Of a stretch of 8,883 bases of DNA, positions 1-5,387 are shown one piece after another; within the stretch, counting starts at the first letter, position 1; each line of letters opens with the position of its first letter. The stretch is from Clostridiales bacterium (GTDB taxonomy: Bacteria > Bacillota > Clostridia > Oscillospirales > Oscillospiraceae). The stretch is from NCBI GenBank assembly GCA_004555705.1, contig SFHI01000094.1, positions 1 to 8,883 of the forward strand, given 5' to 3'. A program made the translations under genes and the position numbers. The notes beneath the pieces were generated by a model. The model had not been told where the DNA came from and made no database searches. It saw nothing but the letters and a program-made list of their open reading frames with translations.

Positions 1-105
1 CAAACGCCCTAACGAACCGTCCTGAATTGTTGGGGGATTGCCACAACCAGTCTGCGGACTGGTTTCGCAATGACAGTTCTTTTTCAGTGCGCTAAACAAA
101 AATTT
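1..105 (+). repeat. Dispersed palindromic repeat, left copy (inverted partner of 8699-8803)
   Basis: This 105-nt stretch matches the reverse complement of 8699-8803 at all but two positions (20 and 100). It contains a nested hairpin: ATTGC (37-41) pairs with GCAAT (67-71), and inside it AACCAGTC (45-52) pairs with GACTGGTT (57-64) around a TGCG loop. The repeat may extend beyond the window, because position 1 is already inside it. It lies downstream of the araC gene, whose stop is at 154. The 48 nt between repeat and stop hold no convincing terminator. An open frame that starts in the repeat at 70 is an antisense shadow of araC. Confidence 0.9.
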
Positions 106-153
106 CTCTTCTGGGATGAACGGTGTCTGCGATGTGACGGGGCGTTCTTTCGG

Positions 154-1026
154 TCAGCCGGGGAGGCGGCAGCGGCGGCGGTATTCTCCCGGGGACATTC
201 CGGTGAAGCCCCGGAACAGCTTGTTGAAGTGGCTGACGCTGCCATAGCCCAGGCGGCCCGCGATATCCAGCACCGTAAGGTCCGTGGAGGAGAGCAGGCG
301 TTTGGCGGAGTCCATTTTGGCCTTTGTCAGGTAGGACACCACCGTCTCCCCCGTATACTGCCGGAAGCTGCGGATAACCACCGGAGGGGAATAACCTGCC
401 AGACGGTAGATGTCCGAGGCCTGGCAGGAGATGTACTCCGGGGAGTGGATCCGCCGAAGCACCTGGCGCAGCCACTCCGGTGCGGCGGAGGAGATCCCGG
501 CACGCTGCTTTTCCAGGATCACCAGGGCGTTCAGAATCATCTGGCAGATGATCATGGTGGAATAGCTTCCCGCCGCACCGGCCTCCCGCAGAAGGTTGAT
601 CTCCCGGGCGCTCTGCTTGAACATGGCAAAGTCGATATCCTCCAGCTGAAGCTGCCGCCGGGGAGCCTGAAGTAGCTCCGGCAGGGTGGTTCCGATGGCG
701 GCACAGAGCTCGGACAGCTTTTCCTGTTTTACGGGCAGATTGATGTGGATGCACCGCTCCCCCGGCAGGGGGGTGAATTGGTGGCGGTCCTGGGGCCGGA
801 TCAGGCAGAGGGTTTTCTCCCCCAGCTCCTGATGCTCCCCATTGAGGATGTGATTGGTCCTGCCGGAGGTGATGATAAAAATTTCGTAGTAGTCGTGGTC
901 ATGGAGGGAGGTGTAGGCGGCGTCCCACCAGTGGAAGGCCACACCGTGGCTGCACAGCTCGGGATAGTTGTGATAGTATACAGTTGTTTCCGCACAGTTT
1001 GGGGGAGCTGCCTGCGTTTTGTCCAT
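154..1026 (-). CDS. AraC-family transcriptional regulator with cupin sensor domain
   Basis: A 290-aa cytoplasmic DNA-binding protein. The N-terminal half is an AraC-type cupin ligand pocket: a beta-rich stretch at about residues 25-95 with H42-x-H44, E48 and, after a G-x-x-x-L-I-R-P turn, H82. Residues 185-287 form the tandem helix-turn-helix domain. The first HTH lies around 203-224. The second is around 251-272, followed by the family signature G-x-S-P-G-E-Y-R-R (276-284). Length is typical of the family. The ATG at 1026 is preceded by GGGGAGG with about 7 nt spacing. The gene is divergent from the transporter operon at 1232 with 205 nt between them, the usual arrangement for a regulator controlling its neighbour, so it probably senses the transported compound or a breakdown product. 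The ligand cannot be read from the sequence. The family call is firm; the target is inference. Confidence 0.95.
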   Translation of the reverse strand: MDKTQAAPPNCAETTVYYHNYPELCSHGVAFHWWDAAYTSLHDHDYYEIFIITSGRTNHILNGEHQELGEKTLCLIRPQDRHQFTPLPGERCIHINLPVKQEKLSELCAAIGTTLPELLQAPRRQLQLEDIDFAMFKQSAREINLLREAGAAGSYSTMIICQMILNALVILEKQRAGISSAAPEWLRQVLRRIHSPEYISCQASDIYRLAGYSPPVVIRSFRQYTGETVVSYLTKAKMDSAKRLLSSTDLTVLDIAGRLGYGSVSHFNKLFRGFTGMSPGEYRRRCRLPG

Positions 1027-1061
1027 AAAAGAAGCCTCCCCCCGGATGAATCTACGGCTAC

Positions 1062-1090
1062 ATCATATCACACACCGCAGCGCAAAGCAA
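1062..1090 (-). promoter_or_regulatory. Probable sigma-70 promoter of the araC-type gene
   Basis: On the minus strand, TTGCTT (1090-1085) and TATGAT (1067-1062) are separated by exactly 17 nt. A TG one base upstream of the -10 makes it an extended -10 element. Transcription would start near 1055, about 30 nt before the ATG. The -35 lies inside the inverted repeat AAAGC-AAC-GCTTT (1084-1096), so a protein bound there would block the promoter; autorepression is possible. Confidence 0.6.
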
Positions 1091-1110
1091 CGCTTTCCGC
1101 TGCGCGAAAG

Positions 1111-1120
1111 ACAATATTGT
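1111..1120. promoter_or_regulatory. Palindrome ACAATATTGT in the divergent intergenic region, candidate operator
   Basis: This perfect 10-bp palindrome sits between the two divergent promoters, about 34 nt upstream of the transporter -35. A second imperfect dyad, CTTTC (1093-1097) with GAAAG (1106-1110), lies next to it. Position fits regulation of either gene. AraC proteins more often bind direct repeats, and no clear direct repeat is visible, so the assignment is tentative. Confidence 0.3.
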
Positions 1121-1153
1121 TAAAAAAATCGCAAGTTTCTTTAATTAAATTCA

Positions 1154-1182
1154 CAGACAGGATTCCGGCGCCATGCTATACT
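1154..1182 (+). promoter_or_regulatory. Probable promoter of operon A (transporter-esterase-PHP)
   Basis: TATACT (1177-1182) is preceded by TGC, giving an extended -10. The -35 at 17-nt spacing is CAGACA (1154-1159), which matches the consensus at only four of six positions. A strong -10 with a poor -35 is typical of activator-dependent promoters and fits activation by the divergent AraC protein. The predicted start near 1189 leaves a leader of about 43 nt. Confidence 0.55.
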
Positions 1183-1231
1183 GATAGAGAAACAGCCGCG
1201 CCCTGCCGCGCGGAAAGAAAGGAGCATCCCA

Positions 1232-2539
1232 ATGGAAGATGTAAAGACCAATTCCATGAAGCCCACCAGCCCTCTGCGCTACGCGGTGGGTATGTTCGGA
1301 ACCTCTATCCCGGTGAATATGTTCAAGACCTATGCCGCAATTTTCTATGTGGACAAGCTGGGACTGATCACCACCCCCCAATTCTCTCTGATCCTGTTCC
1401 TGTACACTTTCCTGGATGCCATCGACAATCCGGTGTACGGCTTCCTGTCGGACCGGACCAGGACCAAGTGGGGCCGCCGCCGTCCCTGGCTGGTCATCGG
1501 CGCGCCGCTGCTGGTGCTGGGCTTTGTGCTGTTTTTCAACCCTCCGGCCTTCCTGGCCCAGGGTTCCGCGTTCTCCTATGTGCTGCTGATGTATATGTTC
1601 ACCGGCACCCTGGATTCGCTGATTAACGCCAACTACGGCGCCCTATTCCCGGAGCTGTTCCCCACGGAAGCCTCCCGGGCCAAGACCAACGCCATGCGCC
1701 AGGTATTCCAGCTGATTGCCATGATCATCAGCATTGCCCTGACCCCGGTGATCACCGATGCCATCGGCTTTGCCACCACCGCCTATATCTACGGCGCGCT
1801 GGCCATTGTGGTAATCTGGTTCATGTCCATGGGCTGCCATGAGAATCCCCAGGCCATGGAGCAGCCCAAGCCCAATCTGTTCCGGACCATCCTGGACATC
1901 GCTTCCAATCCGAAATTCTGGATTTACGGCATTACCAATGCCGCTTACTACGGCGGCCTTGCCCTGGTGCAGTCCGGCGTGGCTTTCTACACCAAGTACC
2001 ATCTGAAGGTGGGCGGTATGGGCACCACCATTCTGCTGGGTGTGGTAATCCTGTCCGCCATTGTGTTCATCCCGGTTTGGGTGAAGATTGTAAAGAAGCT
2101 GACGCTGATGAAGTCCTGGCGGCTGGCCCTGGCCTGCTGCGGGCTGGGCGTGCTTCCGCTGTACTTTGTAAAGAGCCTGCCCCTGGCGGCGGTTTGTGTG
2201 GTGATCTTCGGCTTTGCCATGGGAGGCGTGTCCACTACCATGGACATTGTGGGCGCCCGGATTCTGGATGAGGACCGGATCAAAAACGGCATTCCCCGGG
2301 AGGGCACCTATTCCAGCCTGATCGGCGTCCTGAACAAGGCCAGCGGCCTGGTCACCTCCCTGGCCTTCCTGCTGGTATATCGGGTATATGGCTTTGAAAG
2401 CGGTGAGAATCCCGGCGCGGCTCCGGATGCCGCGGCCCGGTTCCTGGTGGTGCTGTTCCCGGTGGCTGTGTTCGTGGTGTGCGTGGTGGTGTCCCGGTTC
2501 CTGAAGTTCCGGCAGGACACGGAAAAGGCGGAGGGATAA
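1232..2539 (+). CDS. GPH-family (MelB-like) MFS sugar/glycoside transporter
   Basis: A 435-aa inner-membrane permease with about twelve hydrophobic helices. The family is recognised from the helix II motif D62-A-I-D65-N66-P67, the cytoplasmic loop S-D-R-T-R-T-K-W-G-R-R-R-P-W (73-86), and the second-half loop ending I-P-R-E-G-T (354-359), which matches the glycoside-pentoside-hexuronide:cation symporter pattern (MelB, PF13347). Length is usual for the family. The ATG at 1232 has AAAGGAG (1218-1224) 7 nt upstream. In MelB the helix II motif is D-A-I-N-D-P, with Asp55 and Asp59 at the cation site. Here the last two polar residues are swapped, so the position of Asp59 carries Asn. It is first in an operon with two hydrolases, which suggests import of their substrate. 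The family is confident; substrate and coupling ion are unknown. Confidence 0.92.
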   Translation: MEDVKTNSMKPTSPLRYAVGMFGTSIPVNMFKTYAAIFYVDKLGLITTPQFSLILFLYTFLDAIDNPVYGFLSDRTRTKWGRRRPWLVIGAPLLVLGFVLFFNPPAFLAQGSAFSYVLLMYMFTGTLDSLINANYGALFPELFPTEASRAKTNAMRQVFQLIAMIISIALTPVITDAIGFATTAYIYGALAIVVIWFMSMGCHENPQAMEQPKPNLFRTILDIASNPKFWIYGITNAAYYGGLALVQSGVAFYTKYHLKVGGMGTTILLGVVILSAIVFIPVWVKIVKKLTLMKSWRLALACCGLGVLPLYFVKSLPLAAVCVVIFGFAMGGVSTTMDIVGARILDEDRIKNGIPREGTYSSLIGVLNKASGLVTSLAFLLVYRVYGFESGENPGAAPDAAARFLVVLFPVAVFVVCVVVSRFLKFRQDTEKAEG

Positions 2540-2542
2540 GCC

Positions 2543-3301
2543 ATGGCGCTTGTTTCGGTGCATTACCGCTCCGACCAGCTGAAAAAGACCGTGGAAATCC
2601 TGCTGGCGGTGCCGGACTGCAATGCGGCCTTTACAAAGCCCCTCTCGGAATACCCGGTGGTATATCTGCTCCATGGGCTGTCGGAGGACGCCAGCTCCTG
2701 GATTCGCAAATCCAATGCGGAGCGCTATGCCCTGGAACGGGGGCTGGTGCTGGTGATGCCCTCGGTGGACCGGAGTATGTACTGCGACGGGGTATTGGGC
2801 CAGAACTATTTTACATACCTGACCCGGGAGCTGCCGGAGTATCTTGGGAAGGTGTTCGGCCTGTCCCGGCGGCGGGAGCAGAACTACATCATGGGCTTTT
2901 CCATGGGCGGTTTCGGCGCTGCCCGGGCGGCCCTGACCTACCCGGAGCGCTACGCAGCCTGGGGGAGCCTGTCCGGTATGGTGGACCTGGCACCCATGCT
3001 ACTGCGGCTGGATGATTCCACCCGGGAGGAATTCCCCTTCCTGGCCGCGGAGGCGGGGCGGGTGAACACCACGCCGCTGAATCCCGTGAACCTGATCGAC
3101 GCGAAGGCACAGAAGGACCTGCGGGGGTATCTTGCCTGCGGGCTGGAGGATGATCTGCTGATCTGCACCCGGCGGTTCCAGGAGGCATCCGAGAAGGCGG
3201 GCGCGCCCAACCGGTTTGTCTATGTGCCCGGACGGCGGCATGACTGGACCTTCTGGGAGGAGCAGCTCCCTCAGTTCTTTGACTTTGTTATCGGGGGCTG
3301 A
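2543..3301 (+). CDS. Alpha/beta-hydrolase esterase, esterase D / tributyrin-esterase-like
   Basis: A 252-aa protein without signal peptide, so probably cytoplasmic. It has the full esterase set: the oxyanion-hole strand Y-L-L-H-G-L-S (41-47), the nucleophile elbow G-F-S120-M-G-G, a probable catalytic Asp at D203 or D204 in G-L-E-D-D, and H233 in G-R-R-H-D-W. This pattern is that of the putative-esterase family (PF00756), which includes S-formylglutathione hydrolases, tributyrin esterases and CE1 acetyl/feruloyl esterases. It should cleave carboxylic esters of small substrates. The start at 2543 lies 3 nt after the transporter stop. Its ribosome binding site, GGAGGG (2530-2535), is inside the end of that gene, so the two are co-translated. 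Its position between a sugar-type permease and a PHP hydrolase suggests de-acylation of an imported compound. The acyl group cannot be predicted. Confidence 0.9.
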   Translation: MALVSVHYRSDQLKKTVEILLAVPDCNAAFTKPLSEYPVVYLLHGLSEDASSWIRKSNAERYALERGLVLVMPSVDRSMYCDGVLGQNYFTYLTRELPEYLGKVFGLSRRREQNYIMGFSMGGFGAARAALTYPERYAAWGSLSGMVDLAPMLLRLDDSTREEFPFLAAEAGRVNTTPLNPVNLIDAKAQKDLRGYLACGLEDDLLICTRRFQEASEKAGAPNRFVYVPGRRHDWTFWEEQLPQFFDFVIGG

Positions 3302-3303
3302 CC

Positions 3304-4554
3304 ATGGAAAAGCTGGTAATTGACCATCTGGTGGACAAAAGCCGGGAGGGCAGCTACTATTCGGTGCCCTTCTGTGTGCCGGAGGGGGTACGCTCCCTTA
3401 CCGTCCGCTGCAGCTATCCCAAACAGGGCAGCGTAATCGACCTGGGGCTGGAGGACGGACAGGGACAATTCCTGGGCTGGTCTGGAAGCAGCCGGGAATA
3501 TGTGACCGTGGGTGAGTTCGACGCCACCCCGGGATATCTGATGGAGCCGGTGCGGGCCGGAACCTGGCACATCCTGGTGGGCGCGTACCATGTCCGGGAG
3601 GGGGGCGTTCAGGTCCGCTATGAGGTCACCTTCGATGCCGGGGGAAAAGCATGGCTCTTCGGGGACCTGCACGTTCACTCCGACGCCTCGGATGGGCAGC
3701 ACGATATTCCCACCCTTGCCAGAATGGCAAAAAAAGAGGGCCTGGATTTCCTGGCGGTGACCAATCACAACAACTATTCGGAGAACTTTTTCCTGCCCCG
3801 GGTTCCGGGGCTGACCCTGATTCCCGGGACGGAATGGACCCATTACCGGGGGCATATGAACTTCCTGGGCATCCAAAAGCCCTTTACCGGCTCCTTCGTG
3901 GCCAATGACCTGGAGGGAATGCGGGCCATCACCCGCCAGGCCCGGGAGCGGGGGGCTCTGATATCCGCGAACCACCCCAGATGCAATGTGTGCCCCTACC
4001 TGTGGGAGGACGAGGACAGCTTCCAATTGGTGGAGGTTTGGAACGGGCCCATGCGGAAGATCAACCGGGACGGCATTGCCTGGTGGACGGAGCTTCTGCG
4101 GAAGGGAAAGAAGGTCTGGGCCGTGGGCGGCAGCGATTTCCACCGGGACCGGGGGCCTGTGCGGGTGGGAAATCCCGTTACGGCGGTCTACTCCGATTCT
4201 CCCAGCGCGAAGGATATCCTGTCCGCGGTGGCCCGAGGACGCTGCTATGTGACTTCCGGCGTCCGGGGAATTCGACTGGGGATGACCTGTGGAGGGGAAA
4301 CCTTCGGAGGAACCGTGACCGGTGGAGCGCCCTATGTGCTGGAGGTATCCGCCCAGCGAATGCCCCTGGGGACGGTCCTGCAGGTCGTGGGAAGCAGCTC
4401 TGAGCTGGCCCGGTTTCGCGCCAAGGGCGGCAGCGTCCGGGAGACCCTGGAGGTTTCCGGCGAGGGGTTTGCCTACCTCCTGGCCGGGGTTCCGCTCCGA
4501 AACGGGGAAATCTGGCCCCTGGCGGTATCCAATCCGATTTTCTTCGGAGAATAG
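3304..4554 (+). CDS. PHP-domain metallohydrolase, CehA/McbA-like
   Basis: A 416-aa protein, apparently cytoplasmic. Residues 1-110 form a beta-rich N-terminal domain resembling the beta-sandwich found ahead of the catalytic domain in CehA-like proteins. The PHP (polymerase and histidinol phosphatase) domain covers about 118-320. Visible metal-site motifs are D121-L-H123-V-H125-S-D127, T153-N154-H155-N, E177, H184, N223-H224-P and S277-D278-F-H280. A further beta-rich tail, about 325-416, follows. PHP enzymes bind two or three divalent metals and hydrolyse phosphate esters; the CehA/McbA branch also cleaves carboxyl and carbamate esters. The usual T-D-H of motif II is T-N-H here. The gene starts 2 nt after the esterase stop behind only a weak GGGGG (3293-3297), which points to translational coupling. 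A role in degrading the operon's substrate is inferred. Confidence 0.9.
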   Translation: MEKLVIDHLVDKSREGSYYSVPFCVPEGVRSLTVRCSYPKQGSVIDLGLEDGQGQFLGWSGSSREYVTVGEFDATPGYLMEPVRAGTWHILVGAYHVREGGVQVRYEVTFDAGGKAWLFGDLHVHSDASDGQHDIPTLARMAKKEGLDFLAVTNHNNYSENFFLPRVPGLTLIPGTEWTHYRGHMNFLGIQKPFTGSFVANDLEGMRAITRQARERGALISANHPRCNVCPYLWEDEDSFQLVEVWNGPMRKINRDGIAWWTELLRKGKKVWAVGGSDFHRDRGPVRVGNPVTAVYSDSPSAKDILSAVARGRCYVTSGVRGIRLGMTCGGETFGGTVTGGAPYVLEVSAQRMPLGTVLQVVGSSSELARFRAKGGSVRETLEVSGEGFAYLLAGVPLRNGEIWPLAVSNPIFFGE

Positions 4555-4561
4555 ATTATTT

Positions 4562-4608
4562 GCACCCAAACCGCTCCCGGAAGGAGCGGTTTGGGTGCGC
4601 CTGCTTTT
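4562..4608 (+). terminator. Intrinsic terminator of operon A
   Basis: A perfect 16-bp stem, GCACCCAAACCGCTCC (4562-4577) with its complement at 4583-4598, has a 5-nt loop and is followed by GCCTGCTTTT. It starts 8 nt after the PHP stop. The T tract overlaps the TAA of the convergent small gene (4607-4609), so the hairpin probably also ends that transcript, although the minus-strand side (AAATAATCTATT) is less U-rich. Confidence 0.9.
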
Positions 4609-4792
4609 AGTGGCTGCTCCCGGATACCAGTCCGGAAACCAGCTGCTGCATTTCCCTGCGGGAGGTAACGGCGTGGGTCTGCTCAATGACAGCACGCTTC
4701 TGCGCCTCGGTCATGGCTTCGAAGGCATGCATGGCCTGCTCATTCTGGGCCAGCGCCATTCCAAAGCCCAGGGGCAATTCCAGAGAATCCAT
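4607..4792 (-). CDS. Small conserved clostridial protein of unknown function (61 aa)
   Basis: This 61-aa frame is judged real because it has a strong ribosome binding site, GGAGGTGG (4804-4797) about 7 nt from the ATG, and a convincing protein composition. The sequence is amphipathic and helical: an L-P-L-G-F-G-M-A-L-A-Q-N start (6-17), an A-M-T-E-A-Q-K centre (26-32), then a T-H-A-V-T-S-R-R-E-M stretch (39-48). I recall very similar short proteins annotated as hypothetical in clostridial genomes, but this cannot be checked here. There is no signal peptide, membrane segment or metal motif. It is a lone gene, convergent with operon A and separated from operon B by the repeat cluster. A weak promoter candidate, TTTACT and TAAAAC with 19-nt spacing, lies upstream. 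No function is proposed. Confidence 0.75.
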   Translation of the reverse strand: MDSLELPLGFGMALAQNEQAMHAFEAMTEAQKRAVIEQTHAVTSRREMQQLVSGLVSGSSH

Positions 4793-4906
4793 ATAACCAC
4801 CTCCCGGTCAGTATGCCGCGGGAACGTGGGATTATTCGGGAAGCGGTGGGTGAGGAAAATGTTTTAGGGCATTTCGGTTTGACTCAGTAAACAAGTATAC
4901 AGCACT

Positions 4907-5157
4907 GGCGCGGCAGCGCCCTTGGCTTCCCCCGGGGGGAAGCTGTCGCCCGAATCGGCACTTCGGAACCGATTCGGGTGACTGAAGAGGAACGGCGAAA
5001 TCTCATTACTACCAATGCAGCGGGTAAAAACGCACGATATTTGGCCAATCTACCGTATTTTCAGATGCATTCCTAATCGCAGATATCGCCGTACCTCTTC
5101 CGCCCCAGTGTGCGCACTGGGGCACCTTCCCCAAAGGGGAAGGCAAGGCGCCGCGCG
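4907..5157. repeat. Composite inverted repeat: two facing copies of a hairpin-rich dispersed repeat
   Basis: The left arm reads CCTTGGCTTCCCCC (4920-4933) and continues to GAAGAGGAACGGCGA (4984-4998). The right arm read on the minus strand is CCTTGCCTTCCCC (5144 downward) continuing to GAAGAGGTACGGCGA (5100-5086). The inner 20-nt ends, 4984-5003 and 5081-5100, are complementary at 18 of 20 positions. Each arm carries its own hairpins. On the left: 4925-4943, and 4945-4982 with a 14-bp stem. On the right: 5102-5123 with stem GCCCCAGTG/CACTGGGGC, and 5125-5143. The core between the arms, about 77 nt, has further weak pairing such as AATGC with GCATT. The organisation is like a REP/BIME or MITE-type element, with no coding capacity. 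Confidence 0.8.
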
Positions 5158-5198
5158 CATCAAAGCTGTAAACAACAGGGCACCTCTAAAAACTACCC

Positions 5199-5320
5199 TT
5201 TTGGTTTTTGGACAGATCTTTTGTCCCAACAATGCGTTTTGAAAAGTCCGCAATACACAAAGTATTCCGGACTTTCCAAAACTTTTGTTGGAACAAAATC
5301 TCTCGCCCAAAAACACAAAA
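5199..5320. repeat. Long interrupted hairpin, about 45 bp of stem
   Basis: One imperfect stem-loop spans about 122 nt. From the loop (5257-5261) outward, the paired blocks are AATAC/GTATT (5252-5256, 5262-5266), AAAGTCCG/CGGACTTT (5243-5250, 5268-5275), GTTTTG/CAAAAC (5236-5241, 5277-5282), CCAACAA/TTGTTGG (5226-5232, 5285-5291), TTTTGT/ACAAAA (5219-5224, 5293-5298), AGA/TCT (5214-5216, 5299-5301), GTTTTTGG/CCAAAAAC (5204-5211, 5307-5314) and TTTT/AAAA (5199-5202, 5317-5320). Mismatches and small bulges separate them. There is no frame, no obvious promoter and no T tract. It could be a MITE-like remnant or a structured RNA. Confidence 0.75.
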
Positions 5321-5339
5321 AGTTTGTACGCTTTCCGGG

Positions 5340-5387
5340 TTATTGCCGAAAAGAATCCCCCTGCTGACGGGCAGAGGGTGGATTCTT
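5340..5387 (-). terminator. Intrinsic terminator of operon B
   Basis: AAGAATCC (5351-5358) pairs with GGATTCTT (5380-5387), and CTGC (5361-5364) pairs with GCAG (5371-5374) inside it. On the minus strand the stem is followed at once by TTCGG, and together with the stem's own last bases this gives the U-rich run TTCTTTTC. The hairpin base touches the stop codon of the last gene (TGA, 5389-5387). The stem is imperfect, so efficiency may be moderate. Confidence 0.65.

Larger units (their letters stand above)
4793..5386. other. Gene-free repeat cluster between the convergent operons
   Basis: No credible gene is present in these roughly 590 bases; short open frames here run through repeats and lack ribosome binding sites. 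In order the stretch holds the leader of the 61-aa gene (4793-4906), a large inverted-repeat unit (4907-5157), a separate long hairpin (5199-5320), and the downstream side of the operon B terminator. The long hairpin is clearly more AT-rich than the genes around it. Confidence 0.8.

Noticed and set aside
70..675. 201-aa open frame on the plus strand starting in the left repeat
   Set aside because: It is antisense to the araC gene, begins inside the repeat and has no ribosome binding site; its protein has no family features.
1643..2674. 343-aa open frame on the minus strand
   Set aside because: It is antisense to the first transporter; the His/Gln/Gly-rich product is typical of the complement of membrane-protein codons.
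3271..4695. 474-aa open frame on the minus strand
   Set aside because: It lies antisense to the complete PHP gene and crosses the terminator. High GC at third positions creates such frames; the composition is Pro/Gly/His-rich and not domain-like.
4907..5157. Possible CRISPR array or riboswitch in the repeat cluster
   Set aside because: The units are inverted rather than regularly spaced direct repeats, there are no spacers or cas genes, and no gene follows in a position to be regulated.
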